64,000 bases of DNA, from contig CAQDYY010000001.1 in assembly GCA_948777935.1 (NCBI GenBank), positions 248,001 through 312,000 on the forward strand, read 5' to 3'. Origin of the DNA: an uncultured Clostridia bacterium (GTDB lineage: Bacteria > Bacillota > Clostridia > TANB77 > CAG-508). The number at the start of each line of letters is the position of its first letter. Position 1 is the first letter of the stretch. The position numbers were made by a program, and so were the translations under genes. Below the pieces are notes generated by a model. The model was not told the origin of the DNA and made no database searches. It saw nothing but the letters and a program-made list of their open reading frames with translations. Below are positions 1-9,499 of this stretch, piece by piece.

Positions 1-48
1 TAATTTCAATTTAGTCAATATTGACTTTTTTATTTGAGCATCATACAT
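1..48 (-). CDS. 5' end of an unidentified gene leaving the window
   Basis: An ATG (complement 46-48) lies nine bases after a perfect AGGAGG (complement 58-63), and 16 open codons (MYDAQIKKSILTKLKL) run off the left edge. A good promoter lies upstream. Too little is present to name the product. Confidence 0.45.
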   Translation of the reverse strand, partial: MYDAQIKKSILTKLKL

Positions 49-103
49 TAATACGTACCTCCTCAATGTGTGAGTTTGATAAAAAATCATCAAACCAATT
101 TAC

Positions 104-147
104 AGTTACATTGTAACTATTATACTACACTTCGTGTAAAACATCAA
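104..147 (-). promoter_or_regulatory. SigA-type promoter with two palindromes
   Basis: On the minus strand TTGATG (142-147) and TATAAT (119-124) are separated by exactly 17 bases. The spacer holds the dyad ACAC-GAA-GTGT, and a perfect 15-base palindrome, AGTTACA-T-TGTAACT (104-118), touches the -10 box. This is the layout of a repressor site controlling the gene that starts at 48. The regulator is unknown. Confidence 0.55.
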
Positions 148-175
148 CTATTTAATCTTTTTATTGTAATATATT

Positions 176-206
176 GAAAACAGATAGGTTTTGCCTATCT
201 GTTTTC
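176..206. terminator. perfect hairpin, bidirectional terminator
   Basis: Thirteen-base inverted repeat (gaaaacagatagg / cctatctgttttc) around a short loop, T-rich on both sides. It separates the rnpB transcript from the gene at the left edge. Confidence 0.6.
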
Positions 207-259
207 ATATAAGAAAATTGGCCGTTAGCGAAAGCAAAGCTTTCGACGTCCACATGTGC

Positions 260-278
260 AAAAAATCTTCGATTTTTC
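260..278 (-). terminator. rnpB terminator
   Basis: The hairpin aaaaatc-gaa-gattttt, followed by a T run on the minus strand, lies about 20 bases beyond the 3' end of the RNase P RNA. Confidence 0.55.
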
Positions 279-296
279 CTATATAATAATATAAGT

Positions 297-682
297 AAAT
301 CTATAAGCCGGGTTCTGTCTAGAATGGTCATTTATCTATTACACATATTACTATGTGTCTTAAGCCACCTAAACCAAGAAGATGAAAGAGCATCTTATCC
401 TTCTTGGAATTACAAGATGTTGCTCCAGATGGGGTTTACACTGACCAAATATGTCACCATATTTGCGGTGAGCTCTTACCTCGCCTTTTCATCCTTACCT
501 CTTTCCCACAAAACAAAGCTTTGCAGGAGACCTTAAGCCTTAACGAGAGGCGGTTATTTTCTGTTGCACTTTCCTTAGAGTTTCCTCCACTGGACGTTAT
601 CCAGCATCATTTGCTCTTATGGAGCCCGGACTTTCCTCGTACGCTACCTCACGGCCTTGCTATACGCGACCATTCAATTTAC
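297..682 (-). ncRNA. rnpB: RNase P RNA
   Basis: Catalytic RNA of RNase P, which matures tRNA 5' ends. The minus strand carries the family hallmarks in order: GAGGAAAGTCCGGGCTCC near the 5' end (about 615-645), GTGCAACAG, a central CGCAAATATGG region, GTAAACCCC, and the terminal AGAACCCGGCTTATAG (about 300-318). The roughly 385-base length suits the family. The exact ends are estimates. Open frames across this stretch are not coding. Confidence 0.93.
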
Positions 683-723
683 TCTTTTTATATTGTACTA
701 TAAATTTATATAATTTTCAAGTA

Positions 724-1654
724 CTATAGCGAATTCAACTCTTCACTCAAATTTTTATATTTTAAATAGAAAATATTAACATCATTTTTATCTACAGTAG
801 TTTGTAAGTCTTTTAATAAAATATATGCTTTATTTAAGTTATATGTTTTTTGATTTTGTATATTATTCATCATAGATACCATAGCTTCTTCAGAAGCTTG
901 TAAATAATTTTTTACTTCATTTGGGTTATTTTGTCCAATTATTGAATATGCATTAAACAAATTAGATTTTACTTTATATAAGTTTGTTTGCATTTGGTCA
1001 TCTGAAAAATCCTCAAAATAAGCTGGTATATATGAATATAATTTTGCAAGTAAAATTAGTGATTGTTCCTTGTTCTTATCTTTTATTGCTTTTGCAGCAT
1101 TATCTAAATCTACATTAAAGCTTAAAATTTTCTGATTATTAATATTTTGCTTATATAAATCAAGTGTTACAATAGACCAGTTCGAATAGATTTGTTCTAT
1201 ATCATAAATTAAATCTTCCCAATTTGGTTCAGTATTTCCTACTAAAATACTATTTTCTATCATTTGATATTGATAATTATTTTTTTTAGAATCACTAGAA
1301 GAACCACTGCTTTCTTCACTAGAAGAATTTCTAGAACTAGATGAACCGCTCACTACTAGAAGATTCTCCTCCTTGTTCTTCTCCACTACTTTCCTTTTGT
1401 TTACCTTCTTTAGCTCCTCCTTCACTTCCTTGTGAATCATTTTCTATTTTCTCTGCAACAACTTTGTAATTTTCAAATGTTAACCCATTTGCTTTATTTA
1501 ACATAGTAGAAATAGTAGAATCGAAATATTTCATTTCACTAGAAAGTTTAGATACCAATAATTCATCTTGGGATTTATTACTACATCCAGAAAGTAGTAA
1601 TATACTGCTAATAATAAGCAAATAGAATATATATTTTTTTATTCTTTTTATCAT
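724..1654 (-). CDS. Ser-rich lipoprotein, read through a +1 frameshift
   Basis: About 309 residues. ATG at 1654 follows AGGTGA. A lipoprotein signal peptide ends in the lipobox LLSGC, so the protein should be anchored on the outer face of the membrane. A low-complexity Ser/Gly/Glu linker (about residues 85-125) leads to a helical C-terminal domain of unknown function. In the linker the frame is broken at CGG (1346-1348): ...S-S-S-S-E then C then GGT, and skipping C continues G-S-S-S-S-R-N-S-S in the same style. I do not recognise the C-terminal domain. The break could be decay, but 18 identical cases in this window argue for recoding. Confidence 0.75.
1346..1348 (-). other. CGG +1 frameshift site (lipoprotein)
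   Basis: In-frame reading gives agt gag CGG ttc atc tag. Skipping the C gives gag (c) ggt tca tct, which continues the Ser-rich linker. Confidence 0.75.
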
Positions 1655-1763
1655 AAAATCACCTATATTTAGTATTCCATAAAATTTACCTTTTATTCTT
1701 TTGCATATATAAAACAAGAAAAACAAATACTAATATTAAAATTTTAATAAGGAGATTTTTTAT

Positions 1764-2045
1764 ATGCATACTATTGTAAATTTGTATAGTCCTAAAAAAG
1801 GTGAAATATCGAGATTTCTAAATAGTTATTATAATAAAGAAGTTAATATAGAAAATGATTTAAAATGGGAGAATACATATGAAAATCCCATTGAAATTGC
1901 AGATATTATTGGTTCTTTAATTGATAATAATGATAAGTATAATATAAATATGTGGATTAGCTTAGATACAGATACTTTTGTAAATGTTACACAATATAAT
2001 GTAGATAGCATTATTCGCTATTTATATGAACGTTTCCCATATTAA
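1764..2045 (+). CDS. hypothetical protein, 93 residues
   Basis: Preceded by AAGGAG 7-8 bases before the ATG and convergent with dtd, whose stop it overlaps by four bases. It is acidic, without membrane segments or cysteines, and contains many Asn, Ile and Tyr residues. I do not recognise the family. Codon use matches the host genes and the complete frame with a good ribosome site makes it a real gene. Confidence 0.7.
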   Translation: MHTIVNLYSPKKGEISRFLNSYYNKEVNIENDLKWENTYENPIEIADIIGSLIDNNDKYNINMWISLDTDTFVNVTQYNVDSIIRYLYERFPY

Positions 2046-2479
2046 GCTTCTAATACAATTGTTACTGGACCATCATTTGTAAGGGTTACTTTCATGTCAG
2101 CACCAAAAATCCCATGTTCTACACCTATTTGCTCCCTATGTACTTCTGAAATAAAGTATTCATATAGTTTATTTGCATGCTCTGGATTTCCAGCATCTGA
2201 AAAGCTTGGTCTATTTCCGCTTTTACAATTAGCATATAAGGTAAATTGTGATATGATTAACATCTTACCACCTATGTCTTTTATAGATAAATTCATTTTA
2301 TCATTTTCATCACTAAAAATTCTTAATTTGCTAATTTTGTTAACCATTTGTTCTACTGTACTTTCAGTATCTTCATTTGAAATACCTAATAAAACTACAA
2401 GACCTTTTTCAATTTCTCCTACTATTTTTTTATCTACTACTACATTTGCATTACTTACTCTTTGTATTACTACTTTCAT
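2042..2479 (-). CDS. dtd: D-aminoacyl-tRNA deacylase
   Basis: Hydrolyses D-amino acids (and mischarged Gly) from tRNA, a cytosolic proofreading step. 145 residues, the normal family length, starting MKVVIQRVSNANV. Family motifs are visible: SQFTLYANCKSGNRPSF (the SQFTL motif with the catalytic Thr) and the C-terminal NDGPVT (the Gly-cisPro type motif). An upstream in-frame extension to 2524 lacks a ribosome site and would run into a dispersed repeat, so the later ATG is chosen. Confidence 0.93.
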   Translation of the reverse strand: MKVVIQRVSNANVVVDKKIVGEIEKGLVVLLGISNEDTESTVEQMVNKISKLRIFSDENDKMNLSIKDIGGKMLIISQFTLYANCKSGNRPSFSDAGNPEHANKLYEYFISEVHREQIGVEHGIFGADMKVTLTNDGPVTIVLEA

Positions 2480-2504
2480 ATAATTCCTCTTTTCTAGAAC
2501 CCAA

Positions 2505-2565
2505 AAAGGGCACAGTAGTGTCATGTCTAACCGGTATTCCCTTTAAACGGTGCCCCTACATCTAT
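2505..2565. repeat. dispersed intergenic hairpin repeat, copy 1
   Basis: A GGGCAC...GTGCCC inverted repeat around a roughly 40-base middle, ending CCCCTACAT. It is closely similar to the copy at 41893-41948. It separates dtd from the next gene. Confidence 0.6.
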
Positions 2566-2990
2566 TTATTTTCTTCTTTGTCTATTTCTTGTTCTTCTTC
2601 CATATATATATCTAAATCTTCTTTTTGTTCATCTCCACAGTTTGGACAGTAATTGCAATTTAAATCGATTTCACAAAAACAATTAGGACACTGTTTTTTA
2701 TCCTTTAATGTAAGAAGTTCCTTTCTCTCATCTTCTATTAAATCACACAATTCATCTATTTGTATACAATATTCTTCTAAAACAGCTTCTATATCAATAT
2801 CTAATGCTTTATCATTTACATGATGCTCATACATTTTTTTACCTATTTGCATATATAAGTCTTCTATTTCACCTTTATGCTCATTCATTTGCATCTTTAA
2901 CTTTGCTTCTTTTGCTATTTTTGATGTTTTTTCAGTTGTATATTTATATGTTTTCTTAGCTTCTTTTCCTAATTTATCAAAAAAATCCAT
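2562..2990 (-). CDS. zinc-ribbon protein with helical N-terminus
   Basis: 142 residues from MDFFDKLGKEAKK, with AGGGA before the ATG. The N-terminal two thirds is Lys/Glu-rich helix, likely coiled coil. The C-terminal third has four cysteines in two CxxC pairs (CPNCFCEID...CPNCG), a zinc ribbon, and the tail is very acidic. Clostridial proteins of this build usually sit near the membrane or nucleoid, but no function is established. It is alone between dtd and gpsA. Confidence 0.75.
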   Translation of the reverse strand: MDFFDKLGKEAKKTYKYTTEKTSKIAKEAKLKMQMNEHKGEIEDLYMQIGKKMYEHHVNDKALDIDIEAVLEEYCIQIDELCDLIEDERKELLTLKDKKQCPNCFCEIDLNCNYCPNCGDEQKEDLDIYMEEEQEIDKEENK

Positions 2991-3032
2991 ATACAATCCC
3001 TCCAGTATTAGTATAAACATTTTAGGGACATT

Positions 3033-4016
3033 TTATTCGCTTTTTTTATCACGTGTCATAAGAATATTGACAGCTTCTTTTGGGTTTAATCCATTATATA
3101 ATACATCATAAACGGTATGTACAATTGGCATATCTACCTTGTGTATTTTTGAAAGTTCATATGCAACTTCAATATTATCTATACTTTCAATTGTCATACC
3201 CACAATTTCTCTTGTTTCTTCCACCGTTTTTCCAGAACCTATTAATTTTCCAGCTCTTCTATTTCTACTATGTTCACTTAAACAAGTAACAATTAAATCA
3301 CCTAAACCTGTTAAACCATAAAATGTTTCTTGCTTTCCACCTAGTTTGATACCTAAACGGCTAATTTCTGTTAAACCTCTAGTTATAAGAGCTGCAAAAG
3401 AATTATCTCCTAAACCTAATTCACTTGCTACTCCTGCACAAAATGCTATAATATTTTTTAAAGCACCACCTAATTCAACACCTTTTACATCTGATGATGT
3501 ATATATTCTCATTTTTTCATTCATAAAAATAGAACATATTTCTTCTTGCAAATCCTCATCTTTTGATGCTACTACCATTGCTGTTGGAATTTGTTTTGAA
3601 ACTTCTTCAGCATGGCTTGGTCCAGATAAAACAGCATATTTCTTATTTGGTATTTCTTCTTCTATAATTTGGTCTAATGTATATAAGGTTTCTTTTTCAA
3701 AACCTTTTGCACACATAACAACTGATTGGTTTGTAATATATTCTTTATATTGGTTTAAAATATTACGAACAAATTTAGATGGTGTTACATGTAGAATTAC
3801 ATCTGTATCTTGTATGGTTTCTTTAAAATCTGTATAACAAGTAATATTTTCTGGTATAGTTATTTCTGGTAAAAATTTGCACTTTTTTTCATTATTAATT
3901 AAATCTGCTTCTTCTTGTAAGAAAGACCATATTTTTACTATATGCCCCATATTTGCTAAGTGTATAGAAAGAGCTACTCCCCAACTTCCACTTCCAATTA
4001 CTGCAATCTTTTTCAA
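3033..4016 (-). CDS. gpsA: glycerol-3-phosphate dehydrogenase [NAD(P)+]
   Basis: Reduces dihydroxyacetone phosphate to sn-glycerol 3-phosphate, the backbone of phospholipids. 327 residues. N-terminal dinucleotide fold with GSGSWG (about residues 8-13), then the GPSHAEEV stretch and the C-terminal catalytic region GVELGGALKNIIAFCAG with the conserved Lys. The start is a TTG (4014-4016) seven bases after AAAGGAGGA, so initiation is non-AUG. It lies directly downstream of plsY, which uses the product. Confidence 0.95.
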   Translation of the reverse strand: MKKIAVIGSGSWGVALSIHLANMGHIVKIWSFLQEEADLINNEKKCKFLPEITIPENITCYTDFKETIQDTDVILHVTPSKFVRNILNQYKEYITNQSVVMCAKGFEKETLYTLDQIIEEEIPNKKYAVLSGPSHAEEVSKQIPTAMVVASKDEDLQEEICSIFMNEKMRIYTSSDVKGVELGGALKNIIAFCAGVASELGLGDNSFAALITRGLTEISRLGIKLGGKQETFYGLTGLGDLIVTCLSEHSRNRRAGKLIGSGKTVEETREIVGMTIESIDNIEVAYELSKIHKVDMPIVHTVYDVLYNGLNPKEAVNILMTRDKKSE

Positions 4017-4044
4017 ATTTTCTTCCTCCTTTGGTTTTTTTGTA

Positions 4045-4082
4045 AATCTGGGGCAGATATGGAATCTGCCCCTCTACATATC
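4045..4082. repeat. hairpin between plsY and gpsA
   Basis: GGGGCAGAT-atgga-ATCTGCCCC followed by CTCTACAT. The tail resembles the CCTACAT ends of the repeats at 2505 and 41893, so it may be a divergent family member. Confidence 0.4.
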
Positions 4083-4089
4083 TTATAAT

Positions 4090-4713
4090 TTACTTTTTAA
4101 ATGATAGTTTGTTTTCAGTTCCGTTTAATAATCTACTAATATTAGTTCTATGATTAAATGCTACGATTAATGCCATAATAATGCTAAAAACAAAATAATT
4201 TCCAGATACAATATAATTTTGACCTATAAATAAGGTAAGTACTGGGAATAAAATTGCAGCAAGTACAGAACCTACAGATACCATTCTAGTTATAGCCATA
4301 ATTACTAATGCAAACACTAAGCAAATTAGCCCAATTTGCCAGTTAATTAGAAGTAATATACCAAGTGATGTTGCTACTCCTTTTCCTCCTTTAAATCCAA
4401 AGAAAATAGGAAATGTATGCCCAATTACAACTGCTATACCAGATATTTGAACAAGTAATGCTGCATCTATATCTTTTATTATATTTCCTAATAATACTGC
4501 AATAAGAACTGCAACAATTCCCTTTAAGATATCACAAATTAAAGTAAGAGCTGCTACCTTTTTCCCAGCATTTCTTAAAACATTTGTTGCACCTGCACCT
4601 TTACTTCCTTTTTCTCTTACATCAAAACCTGCCATTTTTTTTGTAAAAATAACTCCAAAACTAATACTTCCTATTAAATATGCTACAACCCCTACAATAA
4701 TGTAAACTGCCAT
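4090..4713 (-). CDS. plsY: acyl-phosphate glycerol-3-phosphate acyltransferase
   Basis: Membrane enzyme transferring an acyl group from acyl phosphate to glycerol 3-phosphate, the first acylation of phospholipid synthesis. 207 residues with about five to six membrane segments and the family motifs GSKGAGATNVLRN (about residues 36-48) and FPIFFGFKGGKGVATS (about 109-124). AGGAGGT lies before the ATG. It is co-directional with gpsA, making a substrate-to-enzyme pair. Confidence 0.95.
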   Translation of the reverse strand: MAVYIIVGVVAYLIGSISFGVIFTKKMAGFDVREKGSKGAGATNVLRNAGKKVAALTLICDILKGIVAVLIAVLLGNIIKDIDAALLVQISGIAVVIGHTFPIFFGFKGGKGVATSLGILLLINWQIGLICLVFALVIMAITRMVSVGSVLAAILFPVLTLFIGQNYIVSGNYFVFSIIMALIVAFNHRTNISRLLNGTENKLSFKK

Positions 4714-4735
4714 TTTACATACCTCCTATTAAATT

Positions 4736-4996
4736 TTACTTATATAAATAATTTATAGACTTAACATCTTGTAATTCAAATCTATATTTTTGTTTTTCGT
4801 TTGGATATTTTTCATGGTCTACTTCAGATAAAAACATGTCATATGGTCTTATATATAATTCATTATTACCATACAATCCTCTATATACAACATATTTTTC
4901 CTTTGTTTCACTATGTATTGCAATATCCTCTACAATATAATAATCTCCCTTAAAGTGTTTATATATTCCTTTTACTTTTACTTTTATTTCATTCAT
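4736..4996 (-). CDS. DUF1653 protein
   Basis: 86 residues from MNEIKVKVKGIYKHFKGDYYIVEDIA. The pattern G-x-Y-x-HFKG, YRGLYG, LYIRPYDMFL and YRFE is that of DUF1653, a small beta-rich cytosolic family of unknown function. The ATG overlaps the last codons of der by eight bases, so the two are probably translationally coupled. Confidence 0.85.
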   Translation of the reverse strand: MNEIKVKVKGIYKHFKGDYYIVEDIAIHSETKEKYVVYRGLYGNNELYIRPYDMFLSEVDHEKYPNEKQKYRFELQDVKSINYLYK

Positions 4997-6320
4997 TTTT
5001 ATCTTCTCCTTTTTCTCTAACAATCATCCTAATTGGAGTTCCAATTAAACCAAATTCCTTTCTTAACTGATTTACTAAATATCGTTCATAGGAAAAATGG
5101 AACAATTCTTTATTATTTACAAATACAACAAATGTTGGTGGTTTTGTAGTGGCTTGTGTCATATAATAAATTTTTAAACGTTTTCCTTTATCTGTTGGAG
5201 GTTGTACAATAGCAATTGCTTCATTTAAAACTTGGTTTAACATACTTGTGTTTACTCTTAAAGCATTTTGACTTGCAACATTGTTAATCATTTCATATAA
5301 CTTATTTACCCTTTGTCCAGTTTTTGCTGAAATAAACATTATTGGTGCATATGTTAAATATGATAATTTATTATATACATCTTTTTTAAATTGTTCTATT
5401 GTATATGTGTCTTTTTCTACTGCATCCCATTTATTAACAACTAAAATGATACCTTTTCCTGCTTCATGTGCTTCTCCTGCAATTTTAGCATCTTGGTCTG
5501 TTACTCCTTCTAAAGCATCTATCAGCATTAAGCATACATCTGCTCTTTCTATTGCAAGAAGAGTTCTCATAACACTAAACTTTTCAATTGATTCTTCAAC
5601 TTTGCTTTTTCTTCTTATACCTGCTGTATCTATAAATACATATTTTCCAAATTCATTCTCAAAAGAAGAATCTATTGCATCTCTTGTAGTTCCTGCAATA
5701 TTGCTTACAATTACTCTTTCTTCCCCTAATATTTTGTTTACTAAAGAAGATTTTCCAACATTAGGCTTTCCAATAATTGCTACTTTTATTGTTTCATCAT
5801 CTTCTTCATTTTCTTCTTCTTTTGGAAAATGCTCATAAATTGCATCTAAAATATCTCCAATTCCAATAGCATTTGTTGCTGAAAGTGGAAATGGTTCTCC
5901 TAAACCTAAATTATAAAATTCGTAAATATCATCTGATGTTTTTCCATAGTTATCTGCTTTGTTACAAACTAATATTACTGGTTTATTTGCTTTTTTTAGA
6001 ATAAGAGCTATTTCTTTATCTATTTGGGTTACACCTTGTTTTATGTCGGTTATAAACACAACAATATCTGCTAGGTTTATTGCAATATTTGCTTGGTTTG
6101 CAATTTCTGCTGTTATTAAATCTGTAGAATCTATTTCAATTCCACCTGTATCTATAATGGTAAAATCTCTTCCTCTCCAATTACATTCAGCATATACCCT
6201 ATCTCTTGTAACACCCGGCTTGTCTTCTACAATAGATAAACGCTGTCCTATTATATAATTAAAAAAAGTAGATTTTCCAACATTAGGTCTTCCAACAATA
6301 GCAACTGTTGGTTTCGCCAT
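4989..6320 (-). CDS. der: ribosome assembly GTPase Der (EngA)
   Basis: Double-GTPase required for 50S maturation. Two G domains: GRPNVGKSTFF near residue 9 with DTGGIE, and GKPNVGKSSLV near residue 185 with DTAGIRRK; both carry NKxD (CNKAD, VNKWD). The C-terminal KH-like domain follows. 443 residues. The ATG at 6320 is chosen because GAGGTGAG lies five bases before it; a GTG three codons earlier overlaps that site. Confidence 0.96.
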   Translation of the reverse strand: MAKPTVAIVGRPNVGKSTFFNYIIGQRLSIVEDKPGVTRDRVYAECNWRGRDFTIIDTGGIEIDSTDLITAEIANQANIAINLADIVVFITDIKQGVTQIDKEIALILKKANKPVILVCNKADNYGKTSDDIYEFYNLGLGEPFPLSATNAIGIGDILDAIYEHFPKEEENEEDDETIKVAIIGKPNVGKSSLVNKILGEERVIVSNIAGTTRDAIDSSFENEFGKYVFIDTAGIRRKSKVEESIEKFSVMRTLLAIERADVCLMLIDALEGVTDQDAKIAGEAHEAGKGIILVVNKWDAVEKDTYTIEQFKKDVYNKLSYLTYAPIMFISAKTGQRVNKLYEMINNVASQNALRVNTSMLNQVLNEAIAIVQPPTDKGKRLKIYYMTQATTKPPTFVVFVNNKELFHFSYERYLVNQLRKEFGLIGTPIRMIVREKGEDKNE

Positions 6321-6399
6321 CTCTCTCACCTCGATTTCTTACATTTGTTATTCTATACTATTTATGAAATATAGTCAATTGATGTAGAGGAAATTTAAT

Positions 6400-6450
6400 A
6401 AAAAAGAAACTAGCATACATAAAAAACATGTTTGCTAGTTTCTTTTTTTG
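6400..6450 (-). terminator. terminator of the 87-residue gene
   Basis: A long inverted repeat (aaagaaactagca / tgctagtttcttt) with T runs on both sides. It can also end transcription from the opposite strand. Confidence 0.6.
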
Positions 6451-6461
6451 AAGTTAAAACT

Positions 6462-6725
6462 TCATTGCCTAATTTGTCTTTTGATGCAATCAATTATTTC
6501 CACTGTAGTATTACATGCTCTAGTTACGTAATATTTCGCTTTGAAAAACGAAAAGCATATTGCTGTTACATTTACATACTTTTTAAATATTTCAGTAATA
6601 CATTTTGCAATGCTTTCCATTTCCATATAGGAAAAGCTACAGTTCCAACCATCTGCCATTCGCCACTCAGCACATATGCTATACTCTTTGCCATCACATG
6701 TTACATTGAAGATTTTTTGTTGCAT
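6462..6725 (-). CDS. small hypothetical protein (solo cassette)
   Basis: 87 residues with six cysteines, no membrane segment and no recognised motif. GGAGGAAAG precedes the ATG and a strong terminator follows directly. Codon choice is more balanced than in neighbours (GCC, CAC and TGC are used), as in the other single-gene units at 9483, 12505, 17229, 17582, 35960 and 60728. It contains no CGG. Function unknown. Confidence 0.65.
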   Translation of the reverse strand: MQQKIFNVTCDGKEYSICAEWRMADGWNCSFSYMEMESIAKCITEIFKKYVNVTAICFSFFKAKYYVTRACNTTVEIIDCIKRQIRQ

Positions 6726-6770
6726 TTTCTCTTTCCTCCTGCATTTTTATAGTTTATACTTCCTTTGTAT

Positions 6771-8529
6771 TTATATTTTACCATATTTTGTAATTTTTTT
6801 CAAGAATATTATTTCAGTAATTGCTATTGCACTTAGGATATATGATATCTTCATTAAAGTAGTACCTGTATAAGAGACATTTATTGTTCCATTTTCTTTT
6901 ATATCTACCATACAAAATCCATTATCTGATTCTTCTATTTTCAAATTTACTTTTGTTCCATCTTCTTTTTCTAATTTTGCACTATAACCTAAATAGAATA
7001 TATAAGGTAATTCTAACTTTGTATTTCCTTCTACTTGTTCTATTTTAAAACTTAAATTTGTATTATTCTTTTCTATTTCGCTTATATCAGCGTTTCCTTG
7101 TAAAGCTATTACATTATCTTCTCTTTGTTTGATATATTGCATATTTTTAAACGCTTTCTCTGGTAAATATTCAAATGTAGCACACCCTGCATGAACTCTT
7201 CCAGTAGAAGAATTTACTGGTACTGGTGTTAAATAAGCTTCTTCGTTAAATGGAATTTCTACAGTTTTGTTAGCAAATATTACAGATATACACATATATG
7301 CTATTAAGAAAATAACAACATATATTTCTTTTGAACGTTTTTTATTCATAAATGTAGCAAAACCAATTCCTGCAATTATACTAAAGAAAAAGCTTGCGAA
7401 TTCTAACATTCTCCATGCAAATTGTATCATTTTTAATGAATTTGGCATATATTCAAATGGAAATATTTTAAGTGTCATAATAATACTTGCAAATCCAAAT
7501 ATAGCAAATATTATAATTTCTTCTTTGCATCGCTTTGATAGCTTTTTTCTGTAACAAAAAGTAAGTAACATTCCTATTAAAATAGCAATTCCTATATGAA
7601 AATTCATTTCATAATGCTCTGTAAAAAACAAGTCTAATATGCTTAATTTTGAGCTTATAATAGTATTATCTTTATACATTCTATCTGGCAAAAATACTTC
7701 ATAAGATGTAGATAACATATGCTCTAGAAGAGGTATCCAATAGAAGCTTGTACATAATAAAATGAGTAATATGCAAATTAATATTTTTTGTATTATAGCA
7801 TTGATTGTATGGGTACCGTTTGTGGGAATACTTCGTAGAATAAGCACCACTAAAGCCATTTTGTTTTTTCTTTAAGCTTATATAATGAATTAAAATATAA
7901 ATTAAGCAAAATATTGCAGCATATATAGTTATTACATTATGTGATAAAATTAAACCAATAGCACCTATTATAATACCATATGGGAATTTGTTTCTTATGT
8001 GAAATAAATCGTACATACCACTAAATACAATAGGTAAAAATATAAAAGATGCAAGTTCTGCTACTGCAATACGATTATAAAGGTCTGTTAAATGATATGG
8101 TGCACACATATAAAGAATGGCTGTTATTACTCCCGCTTTATAGCTTTTACTTAATTTATATACAAATTGATACATACATATACCAGAAAACATCATTGTT
8201 AATAGCATAAATAGCTTTAAAATAACAACATAAGAAGAGGTAAATAGCCTAAATATTAATGGAATATATGCTGTTAATGGGCTGTAAAATATGTTCCAAG
8301 AATAACCAAAGCCATTGCAGAAGCCTGACATAATAACTGGAAACATATGTCCTTCTTTAATAGTATCATATGTTCCAATTAATCTACATATATGTTGAAT
8401 TCCATCATCTCTTGAAATATCCATATATTTTGAAAAAAGTGGAATACACAAAAATATCGATACTAATATAATACAAATATGACTTAGTGCTTTCTTATTT
8501 TTTAACAAATTATTAAAAAAATGTTTCAT
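6771..8529 (-). CDS. YfhO-like polytopic membrane protein, read through a +1 frameshift
   Basis: About 585 residues with a dozen or so membrane segments and an extracytoplasmic C-terminal beta-rich domain. The early sequence (SRDDGIQHICRLIGTYDTIKEGHMFP...GFGYSWNIFYSPL) resembles YfhO/GT-C type glycosyltransferase-like membrane proteins, which are linked to lipid-sugar transfer to cell-wall polymers. The frame breaks in a cytosolic loop at CGG (7816-7818): S-H-K then C then GGT-ACC-CAT. Skipping the C joins it to the second half (GTHTINAIIQKILIC...). The function is family-level inference only. Confidence 0.75.
7816..7818 (-). other. CGG +1 frameshift site (YfhO-like)
   Basis: cac aaa (C) ggt acc cat; in frame it reads cac aaa CGG tac cca and soon hits a stop. 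Confidence 0.8.
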
Positions 8530-8540
8530 TTGTTACCCCT

Positions 8541-9044
8541 CTAATATGTATTCTTTCCTTCTAGTAAATCATCATTTTTTACCCAATCTTCTACATTTAC
8601 TACTAAGTATTCATCCTTTGTTGCACCACGAATAATAACTTCTTTTATACCTGCATTAATGATCATTTTACGGCACATTTGGCATGAATTTGCTCCTGGT
8701 TCATATTCTTTCGTATCCACTCTTTTTCCTACAAGATACATAGTAGCACCTAGCATATCTTTTCTAGAAGCACTTAACATTGCATTTTGTTCTGCATGAA
8801 CTGACCTGCATGCATCATAACCACCATGATGAATATTGGGAAATATTTTCTTTTTTGTACAATAACCTAAATCTATACAATTTACCCTTCCACGTGGTGA
8901 ACCAGTATATCCTGTTGCAATAATTTCATCATTTTTTACAATAATACAACCAAAATTTTTACGAAGACATGTTCCACGTTCAGAAACTGCTTCTGCTATA
9001 TTTAAATAGTAATTAATTTTATCCATTCTCTTATTTTCTTCCAC
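8541..9044 (-). CDS. dCMP/cytidine-type deaminase
   Basis: Zinc deaminase of the dCMP deaminase/ComEB family, converting dCMP to dUMP for thymidylate synthesis. Zinc and catalytic motifs: HAEQNAM (His and the proton-shuttling Glu) and SCQMC (two Cys; Ser where the family usually has Pro). NFGCIIV and GYTGSPRG are also typical. About 167 residues. I favour the GTG at 9044, which follows GGAG at good spacing; upstream in-frame starts to 9107 lack ribosome sites. Confidence 0.88.
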   Translation of the reverse strand: MEENKRMDKINYYLNIAEAVSERGTCLRKNFGCIIVKNDEIIATGYTGSPRGRVNCIDLGYCTKKKIFPNIHHGGYDACRSVHAEQNAMLSASRKDMLGATMYLVGKRVDTKEYEPGANSCQMCRKMIINAGIKEVIIRGATKDEYLVVNVEDWVKNDDLLEGKNTY

Positions 9045-9136
9045 ACTTAATCTCCATTCTTTTTCAAGCCTTTTGCACATTATATCAATATTATATATTT
9101 TTTTCAATAAATTTTAACAAATAAAGTCTCTATCTA

Positions 9137-9165
9137 TTGACAAATTTGTTAAAAATTAGTATACT
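9137..9165 (+). promoter_or_regulatory. SigA promoter of rpmF
   Basis: Consensus TTGACA (9137-9142), 17-base spacer, TATACT (9160-9165), about 70 bases before the rpmF ATG. Confidence 0.8.
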
Positions 9166-9234
9166 TTTTAGGTGACTTAAAAAAATGCCAAAAATTAAGA
9201 TATATACATATCACAAAAACGAGGAGGGATAAAA

Positions 9235-9426
9235 ATGGCACAACCAAAAAGAAGATGGTCTAAAGCAAGAACAGGATTAAAAAGATCAACATGGAAATTA
9301 GGAAAACCTAACTATGCAGAATGTCCACATTGCCACGAACCAGTAATGCAACATACAGCTTGTTCAAACTGTGGATACTATGATGGAAAAAAAGTTATGG
9401 CAGGAAAAAATGAAGAAAATAATTAA
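9235..9426 (+). CDS. rpmF: ribosomal protein bL32
   Basis: 63 residues beginning MAQPKRRWSKARTG, the usual bL32 opening. Two CxxC pairs (CPHC and CSNC) form the zinc-binding version of the protein. GAGGAGGG precedes the ATG. It is a structural protein of the 50S subunit, here a single-gene transcript with consensus promoter and terminator. Confidence 0.96.
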   Translation: MAQPKRRWSKARTGLKRSTWKLGKPNYAECPHCHEPVMQHTACSNCGYYDGKKVMAGKNEENN

Positions 9427-9435
9427 AATAAAAAA

Positions 9436-9462
9436 ACAACACTCTAAGGTGTTGCTTTTTTT
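9436..9462 (+). terminator. rpmF terminator
   Basis: CAACACT-ctaa-GGTGTTG followed by seven T residues, ten bases after the stop codon. Confidence 0.8.
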
Positions 9463-9469
9463 AAGCAAG

Positions 9470-9499
9470 AAAAAAAGGCTTCCTATAAAAGGATGCCTT
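9470..9499 (-). terminator. terminator overlapping the end of the 103-residue gene
   Basis: On the minus strand AAAGGCATCC-loop-GGAAGCC plus a T run. The 5' arm is made of the last codons of the gene. Confidence 0.65.

Noticed and set aside
324..703. Open frames across the RNase P RNA
   Set aside because: The sequence has all rnpB hallmarks; the frames are incidental.
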